A stretch of 64,000 nt of DNA, taken from assembly GCA_002689995.1 (NCBI GenBank), contig NZIV01000011.1, forward strand, positions 91,372 through 155,371. Direction: 5' to 3'. Source of the stretch: Fidelibacterota bacterium (lineage in GTDB: Bacteria > Fidelibacterota > Marinisomatia > SCGC-AAA003-L08 > GCA-2689995). The position numbers were made by a program, and so were the translations under genes. A model generated the notes under the pieces. That model was not told the origin of the DNA and ran no database searches. It saw only the letters and a program-made list of their open reading frames with translations. The first letter of the stretch is position 1. Each line of letters opens with the position of its first letter. Positions 56,046 to 61,834 of this stretch are shown here, one piece after another.

Positions 56046-56632
56046 TGCAAAAACATATCCCAAATTTACTAAGTTTTTCAAGAGTAATTTTTACTCCAAT
56101 TTTTTTATATTTCTTGTTGTTTTCAGAATATACTCATGCAAAGTTAATTTCTGTAATAATTTTTAGTATTGCATCAATTACCGATGCCTTTGATGGTAAA
56201 ATTGCAAGAAAATATGGACTAGAAACTAGGTTAGGGATATTTTTAGACCCTCTGGCAGATAAATTCTTAGTCCTATCTGCATTTTTTTCGTTTGTATTTT
56301 TGGGTGATGTGCATTTTTGGATGGTAATATTAATTTCATTCAGAGATATAATAATAACTATATTAAGAATGATTATGGAGGCAAAAGGCATAACAATGAT
56401 TACAAGTAAAGTTGGGAAACTAAAAACAGTTTTACAGATAATCATAATAAATATTGTTTTATTCTATATTCTCTTAAAATCATATGGATTTACATATTAC
56501 TCAGAAATATTTGTAAAGTATAATATCATTTATATAATGATGTTAATTACTACTTTGGTAACTATTTATACTGGTTTCCATTATTTCTATTATAATCATA
56601 AAAAATTAAAAACATTATTATTTCAAAAATGA
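56045..56632 (+). CDS. pgsA: CDP-diacylglycerol-glycerol-3-phosphate 3-phosphatidyltransferase
   Basis: A 195-residue membrane enzyme making phosphatidylglycerophosphate. The CDP-alcohol phosphotransferase signature D-G-x2-A-R-x8-G-x3-D-x3-D is present: TDAFDGKIARKYGLETRLGIFLDPLADK (only key residues Asp, Gly, Ala-Arg and the two late Asp matter). IPNLLSFSRVIFTP is the typical start. The next enzyme of the pathway, pgpA, starts within its stop codon. Confidence 0.94.
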   Translation: MQKHIPNLLSFSRVIFTPIFLYFLLFSEYTHAKLISVIIFSIASITDAFDGKIARKYGLETRLGIFLDPLADKFLVLSAFFSFVFLGDVHFWMVILISFRDIIITILRMIMEAKGITMITSKVGKLKTVLQIIIINIVLFYILLKSYGFTYYSEIFVKYNIIYIMMLITTLVTIYTGFHYFYYNHKKLKTLLFQK

Positions 56633-57071
56633 TACTACATAAGTTAATCAGCACTTTTTTTTTATCGGAAAACTACCAATAGCCCCAGGTACATGGGGTA
56701 GTTTATTTGCAATTTTTATTTGGTGGTATATACCTGTAGATTTCTTTACTCAAATAACCTTTATTTTGAGTTCAATTATTATTGGAACTTACAGCTCACA
56801 TATTTACGCCAGAAGTTTATCTAAAAAAGATCCTTCAGAGATTGTGATTGACGAGGTTTCAGGTATGTGGATTGCTTTATTTTTTATTCCTCAAAATTTA
56901 TTGTTATTTATGATTGGTTTTATTTTGTTTCGATTTTTTGATATTAAAAAACCTTCAGTAATCAATAATATACAGTATTTAAGAGGAGGCATCGGAATAA
57001 TGGCTGATGATATTTTGGCGGGTATATTTACCTGTTTTATTTTACATATTGGGATTTACTTATTTTTTTAA
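56629..57071 (+). CDS. pgpA: Phosphatidylglycerophosphatase A, reading frame broken at a T9 run
   Basis: The PgpA body is clear: KLPIAPGTWGS (56670-56702), EIVIDEVSGMW, LFRFFDIKKPS and GGIGIMADDILAGIF. It would convert PGP to PG after PgsA. The natural start ATG 56629 (MILHKLIST, overlapping the pgsA stop) is in a different frame from the body. The nine T's at 56655-56663 separate them; one extra T, or a -1 slip, would join MILHKLISTFFF to IGKLPIAPG and give about 147 residues, normal for PgpA. In the body frame the first ordinary start is TTG 56766, which loses the PGTxGS motif. Sequencing error, slippage or real mutation cannot be told apart here. Confidence 0.82.
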
Positions 57072-58291
57072 ATGCATCTATATTAACTATAGGAAATGAA
57101 CTTGTAAGTGGTTTTACTGTTGATACTAATTCTGCTTGGTTAAGTCAGCAATTACTTTATCATAATATTAGAGTTAATAAAGTATCTTCTGTTTGTGATG
57201 ATAAAAATTCGATAAGTTTAGAGTTACAAAATATTATATGTGAAGACATTCATTTTTTATTTATAACAGGTGGATTAGGTCCTACGCATGATGATATTAC
57301 AAGGAGTGTAATTCAGGATTTTTTTAAATTAGAAGAAGGATTTGATTCTTCATATTATGAGAAGCTAAAATTTAAATTTTCTGAACGTGGCATTATAATG
57401 CCAAAATCTAATCGTAGTCAGGCAATTATTTATAATAACTGTGAAATGCTTGATAATCCTAAGGGGACAGCAAAAGGAATGTTTATCAATCATAATACGA
57501 CAAAAATTTTCATTCTTCCAGGTGTACCATTAGAAATGAAATCAATCTTTCATGAGTATATAGAGAAAAAATTACCTCCAAAAAAACAAATTCCATATTT
57601 AACATTAAGATCATTTGGTATTTCAGAAAGTACTCTTGCGGAAAAAATATCTACTATATTAAATAAATGGAATGGTAAAGTAGAGTTTGCATTTTTACCA
57701 AGTCACAAAGGTGTAGATTTAAGATTAAATAGTATAGATAATTCTAGATCAGACTTGTTAAATGTTATGAATGAAATATATAGACATAACAGAGAATATT
57801 TTTACGGGACAGATGATGATATTTTAGAGTACGTTTTAGTTGGAAAATTAATTGAAAAAAAAATCACTTTAGCTGTCGCTGAATCCTGTACTGGTGGACA
57901 GCTCTCTAATTATATTACCTCAGTTAGTGGAAGTTCAAATATATTTAAAGGTGGAGTCATTGCATATTCAAATCAAGTTAAAATTGATATCCTTTCTGTG
58001 GATAAAGAAATACTAGATAAAAATGGAGCAGTATCAGATGAGGTTGCTATTCAAATGGCGATGGGTGTTAAAAGTAAAATGAATTCCGATATTGGTATTG
58101 GTATAACGGGTATTTCTGGTCCTACTGGAGGTACAAGTGAGAAGCCAGTTGGATTGGTATTCATTGCAGTTTTTGGTTTAGGAATTTCAAAACTCAAGAA
58201 ATTTATTTTAAATTTAGATCGAAATATGCATCAAGAGGTGACAGCATATATTGCTTTAAATATGATTAGGAGATATTACTTTGAAAAATAA
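57062..58291 (+). CDS. cinA: CinA-family protein (competence/damage-inducible; NMN amidase), start codon unclear
   Basis: About 409 residues if started at ATT 57062. The N-terminal MoCF-like domain is evident from 57071: NASILTIGNELVSG, ITGGLGPTHDDITRS, NPKGTAKGM and FILPGVPLEMK. The C-terminal CinA domain has AVAESCTGGQLSN and GITGISGPTGGTSEKPVGLVF, the NMN deamidase part. No ATG/GTG/TTG precedes TIGNEL in this frame; the ATG at 57072 is in the wrong frame and stops after four codons, and the first in-frame ATG (57398) removes the domain's first 100 residues. The pgpA frame ends at the same place on a T7 run, where a -1 slip would run straight into CinA. Confidence 0.85.
   Translation: MFLNASILTIGNELVSGFTVDTNSAWLSQQLLYHNIRVNKVSSVCDDKNSISLELQNIICEDIHFLFITGGLGPTHDDITRSVIQDFFKLEEGFDSSYYEKLKFKFSERGIIMPKSNRSQAIIYNNCEMLDNPKGTAKGMFINHNTTKIFILPGVPLEMKSIFHEYIEKKLPPKKQIPYLTLRSFGISESTLAEKISTILNKWNGKVEFAFLPSHKGVDLRLNSIDNSRSDLLNVMNEIYRHNREYFYGTDDDILEYVLVGKLIEKKITLAVAESCTGGQLSNYITSVSGSSNIFKGGVIAYSNQVKIDILSVDKEILDKNGAVSDEVAIQMAMGVKSKMNSDIGIGITGISGPTGGTSEKPVGLVFIAVFGLGISKLKKFILNLDRNMHQEVTAYIALNMIRRYYFEK
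58268..58273 (+). promoter_or_regulatory. Shine-Dalgarno site for the thpR TTG start
   Basis: AGGAGA inside the end of cinA ends seven bases before TTG 58281, supporting this non-ATG start. Confidence 0.7.
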
Positions 58292-58844
58292 GCGAATATT
58301 TATTGGAATACCAGTAAAAGTAAACTTAAATACAGTTGTAGAAATGATTCAAACAACTGTTGATGCTCCATATGGAGACATTAAATGGGTTTATGGTAAG
58401 AATTTACATCTTACATTAGCATTTGTTGGTAATTTAGAAGAAAGTCAAATAAAAGATATCATAACAGAGTTGGAATCAATGAATTTTGGTCAGCCTTTCA
58501 ATGCGGTTTTAAATTACACTGGATTATTTCCAAATCCGGAAAATCCAAATGTTTTTTGGTTAGGAATAGATAAAGGGCGCAGTAGGTTGAATCTTATAGT
58601 TGACCAAATTCATAGTATTTTAAATAAGTTAAGTTTACCTATCAATGATAAAAAGTTTATACCTCATGTTACAATTGGTAAAGTTAGGAAAAATATAGAT
58701 TCATGGAAAATTGGTACAAGTTCTTATTTAAATGCTGTATTTTCACCCACCAGATTTTTAGTTAATTCAATACATTTGTATGAGAGTGCGATGACTGAAA
58801 AAGGTGTTAAGTATACTTCAATTGTTTCAAATAGTTTACAATAA
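58281..58844 (+). CDS. thpR: RNA 2',3'-cyclic phosphodiesterase (2H/LigT family)
   Basis: A 187-residue 2H phosphoesterase. The two HxT/Sx catalytic motifs are HLTLAFVG (about residues 46-53) and HVTIGKVR (about 129-136). RIFIGIPV at the N-terminus and WLGIDKG are typical of ThpR. It hydrolyses 2',3'-cyclic phosphates on RNA ends. It starts at TTG 58281, overlapping cinA by 11 bases. Confidence 0.9.
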   Translation: MKNKRIFIGIPVKVNLNTVVEMIQTTVDAPYGDIKWVYGKNLHLTLAFVGNLEESQIKDIITELESMNFGQPFNAVLNYTGLFPNPENPNVFWLGIDKGRSRLNLIVDQIHSILNKLSLPINDKKFIPHVTIGKVRKNIDSWKIGTSSYLNAVFSPTRFLVNSIHLYESAMTEKGVKYTSIVSNSLQ

Positions 58845-58855
58845 TAGGATATTTT

Positions 58856-59854
58856 ATGGAATCCAAAACAAAAGATAAAAATTTAGAATTAGCTATAACT
58901 CAGATTGAACGACAGTTTGGTAAAGGTTCAATAATGAAAATGGGTGATAAAGCTTCCTTGAATATTGGCTCAATATCTACTGGATCTATCTCTTTAGATG
59001 CAGCAATTGGAATTGGGGGTATCCCTCGTGGAAGAATTATTGAAATTTATGGACCAGAATCTTCAGGTAAAACTACTTTAACATTACATATTACTGCTGA
59101 AGCTCAAAAAGCAGGTGGTTCTGCGGCATTTATTGATGCAGAGCATGCATTAGATCCTATTTATGCTAAAAAACTAGGTGTAGATACAGAATCACTTCTT
59201 ATTTCTCAACCTGATACTGGAGAGCAAGCATTAGAGATAACTGAAACTTTAGTTAGGAGTGGTGCTTTAGCTGTTATTGTGATTGATTCTGTCGCAGCAC
59301 TTGTACCAAAAAATGAACTCGATGGAGAAATGGGAGACTCTCATATGGGACTTCAGGCTCGTCTAATGTCTCAGGCATTAAGAAAATTAACAGGAACAGT
59401 TGCAAAATCGAATACATCTGTTATTTTTATAAATCAATTAAGACATAAGATTGGCGTTATGTTTGGAAGTCCTGAAACTACAACTGGCGGTAATGCTTTA
59501 AAATTTTACTCATCATTAAGATTAGATATTAGAAGAATTGCTCAAATAAAAGATGCAGATCAAGTTATTGGAAATCGAGCTAGAGTAAAAGTTGTTAAAA
59601 ACAAGGTTGCTCCACCATTTAGGCAGACTGAGTTTGATATTATGTATGGTGAAGGTATCTCCTTCTTTGGTGATTTATTAGACTTGGCCGTTACAGCTGA
59701 CATAGTTCAGAAAATGGGTGCATGGTTTTCATATGGAGAAAATAAAATTGGACAGGGAAGAGAAAAAGCAAAGCGTTATTTAGAAGAAAATGATACAATA
59801 AGAGATGAAATAACTGAAAAAGTAAAGGCCTTTATGGGAATAGGTGAAGATTAA
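58856..59854 (+). CDS. recA: Recombinase RecA
   Basis: A 332-residue recombinase. Walker A is GPESSGKTT (about 65-73), [10 protein letters not shown] follows, and the Walker B region is [12 protein letters not shown]. Loop 2 and surroundings are [21 protein letters not shown]. The C-terminal part is slightly shorter and lacks the long acidic tail of E. coli RecA. ThpR lies directly upstream, and the ASST/dockerin gene overlaps its 3' end by 11 bases. Confidence 0.98.
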   Translation: MESKTKDKNLELAITQIERQFGKGSIMKMGDKASLNIGSISTGSISLDAAIGIGGIPRGRIIEIYGPESSGKTTLTLHITAEAQKAGGSAAFIDAEHALDPIYAKKLGVDTESLLISQPDTGEQALEITETLVRSGALAVIVIDSVAALVPKNELDGEMGDSHMGLQARLMSQALRKLTGTVAKSNTSVIFINQLRHKIGVMFGSPETTTGGNALKFYSSLRLDIRRIAQIKDADQVIGNRARVKVVKNKVAPPFRQTEFDIMYGEGISFFGDLLDLAVTADIVQKMGAWFSYGENKIGQGREKAKRYLEENDTIRDEITEKVKAFMGIGED

Positions 59855-61118
59855 ATATATAATTTTTTTAATTTCAATTTTACTTGGAGAAGATTTTCCT
59901 CTAACCGAATTTGACTTTAGTGTAAATATTTATGAAGCTGAAAACGTTTACCCAGAAAAAATGCAGTTTCATACAATGAATAATTCTTATCTAACTATCA
60001 TGGATAGTTCAATAACAAATCTATGGCTGGTTAAAGTTGAAGAAGTTGGCCTTGATTTTAAAGTAAATCAAGAGCATTTAACTTTTTTTCAAAAAGACAG
60101 TTCATTTTGGATTGTTATGGATAAGAATATGCTCGAAATAGATACCTTGAGATGTATTAATGGGCTCAAAGCTGATTACCATGATATTAGATTATTAGAA
60201 GATGGAGGATATATTTTACAGGCATATCATGATGTAGTAATTGATATGACTCAGAATATTGAAGGTGGTCATCCTGAAGCGATAGTCAATGAGTTAGTTT
60301 TGCAGGAGTTTGATTCTAATCATAATTTAATATTTGAATGGTATGCTCATGATTATTTAGATATAAGTTTATATACGAATCTTAATATAACCAATTCACA
60401 ATTTACATGGATGCATGGAAATAGTATTGAAATTGATTTTGATAATAATTTAATTATATCTAATAGAAGAAGTGATGAAGCTATAAAAATTAACAGACAT
60501 ACAGGAGAGGTTATTTGGATTTTAGGTGGCCCTGCTAATCAATTTAGTATTTTAAATGATAGTTATTATGGTTTTTCTAAACAGCATGATATACGCAGAT
60601 TAATAAATGGAAATATATTAGTTTTTGATAATGGAACAAATCATAATCCTCAATTATCGAGGGTATGTGAGTATGAATTAAACACAGAGAATATGACTGC
60701 TGAATTAGTCTGGGAATATTCACATCCTGAGCAATATGTAGGTTTATCCATGGGTAGCTCTCAGCGACTATCGAATGGAAATACTCTGATTAATTGGGGT
60801 AATTTACAAAATTCTGGATCAATTATTACGGAGGTTGATTACACCAAAAATATTGTAATGGAAATTGAATTTTCACTAGGTTTTAATATCTACAAAGTTA
60901 GAAAAAATGAATGGGATTTCGATATTAATTTAATTAAGGGTGATATTAACTTAGATAATTCAATCAATATTATTGATGTATTGAATACTGTTCAAATCAT
61001 TTTAGATACTCAAAATGTTTTAGAAATAATTGAGCTGTATAAATTAGACATGAATTTAGATGGACATATTGATGTCACTGATTTGATTTTCTTAATTAAC
61101 ATCATCCTTGAAGAATAA
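59844..61118 (+). CDS. Arylsulfotransferase-like (ASST) secreted protein with C-terminal dockerin-like domain
   Basis: A 424-residue secreted protein, starting at GTG 59844 inside the end of recA, with a signal peptide ([16 protein letters not shown]). The body shows ASST-type propeller motifs: [35 protein letters not shown] and [12 protein letters not shown], then [18 protein letters not shown]. Family enzymes move sulfuryl groups between phenols, but catalytic residues were not verified. The last ~60 residues hold two dockerin-type Ca loops, [13 protein letters not shown] and [12 protein letters not shown], each followed by a helix. Unlike a cellulosome there is no cohesin in view. It ends before the 716-base leader. 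Confidence 0.78.
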   Translation: MKIKYIIFLISILLGEDFPLTEFDFSVNIYEAENVYPEKMQFHTMNNSYLTIMDSSITNLWLVKVEEVGLDFKVNQEHLTFFQKDSSFWIVMDKNMLEIDTLRCINGLKADYHDIRLLEDGGYILQAYHDVVIDMTQNIEGGHPEAIVNELVLQEFDSNHNLIFEWYAHDYLDISLYTNLNITNSQFTWMHGNSIEIDFDNNLIISNRRSDEAIKINRHTGEVIWILGGPANQFSILNDSYYGFSKQHDIRRLINGNILVFDNGTNHNPQLSRVCEYELNTENMTAELVWEYSHPEQYVGLSMGSSQRLSNGNTLINWGNLQNSGSIITEVDYTKNIVMEIEFSLGFNIYKVRKNEWDFDINLIKGDINLDNSINIIDVLNTVQIILDTQNVLEIIELYKLDMNLDGHIDVTDLIFLINIILEE

Positions 61119-61574
61119 TAAGATATATCAATTAATCATTTCTTCCATCTTAACTTGATAAATTAATTTTTTTATCGATTATACTTTCTAATTTCTACAT
61201 TAATTTAAAAATTTTCTTACAAAAACTAGTTTTGACTCTACCCGTAAATTCCTAATTATATAGATTTTACTTGTTATTATAAGTCAAGATTTCACTAATT
61301 AAATTTAAATCATAATATAACTACCATAGTATAATTCACAGGAAATTAGCATTAATAATGAATCTTTTATTATCAATTGTAATACAAACTAAATTTTATA
61401 AGATATGAACTTACTTTTTCAAAAGATATACAAGAATTAAATAAGTTTAGTATTTAATTTCATATTTAATAATTCAGATTTTTTAAATTTAAATAATATT
61501 TTGATATTAGAATAATTGTTCTACCTACATACAAAAATTCAATCTTTCAGTAAATTATAAGTATTTTAAATAAT

Positions 61575-61592
61575 TAGTGATTTACATCACTA
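61575..61592. promoter_or_regulatory. CRP/FNR-family-type operator palindrome
   Basis: TAGTGATTTACATCACTA is a perfect 7-bp inverted repeat with a 4-base centre. The core GTGA-N6-TCAC has the spacing of CRP-family sites (GTGATnnnnATCAC). It lies 242 bases upstream of the start at 61835. No CRP/FNR gene is in the window, so the regulator is unknown. Confidence 0.45.
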
Positions 61593-61669
61593 TTACTGAA
61601 GAATATGAATATTTTATTTTTAATTGAAAAAAATATTATTTGATTATATTATTTATTCATATATTCAAT

Positions 61670-61699
61670 ACCCTAAAATTAATGTGGAATGGTTAGGGT
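61670..61699. repeat. Inverted repeat ACCCTAA / TTAGGGT
   Basis: Arms at 61670-61676 and 61693-61699 are perfectly complementary with a 16-base spacer. It could be an operator half-site pair or a weak stem in the leader RNA. It is short enough to be chance. Confidence 0.35.
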
Positions 61700-61824
61700 T
61701 AGTATAGTATTGTATTGGAAATTATAATTTTACAGCGGAAGTAAAGTTTACAAAACCAACAATATACATTAGATTTAAATTTGTATTCGGCTGGCAGTCG
61801 AGAATTTTAAGAAAAAGTAAAGAT

Positions 61825-61830
61825 GGAGGA
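61825..61830 (+). promoter_or_regulatory. Strong Shine-Dalgarno site for the Cys-rich protein
   Basis: GGAGGA ends four bases before ATG 61835. It is one of the strongest ribosome sites in the window and confirms that start, since most neighbours have weak or overlapping sites. Confidence 0.8.
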
Positions 61831-61834
61831 AAAA

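Larger units (their letters stand above)
61119..61834. other. 716-base non-coding region upstream of the Cys-rich surface protein
   Basis: This is the longest gene-free stretch in the window. I see no ORF with a ribosome-binding site beyond ~16 codons and no tRNA. Its contents are a CRP/FNR-type palindrome (61575-61592), a 7-bp inverted repeat (61670-61699), a stray TATAAT at 61723, and a strong GGAGGA ribosome site at the 3' end. The rest is AT-rich without clear structure. A long regulated 5' untranslated region is likely. Confidence 0.6.

Noticed and set aside
61723..61728. TATAAT as a -10 box
   Set aside because: No acceptable -35 at 16-18 bases, and the motif is expected by chance in such AT-rich sequence.
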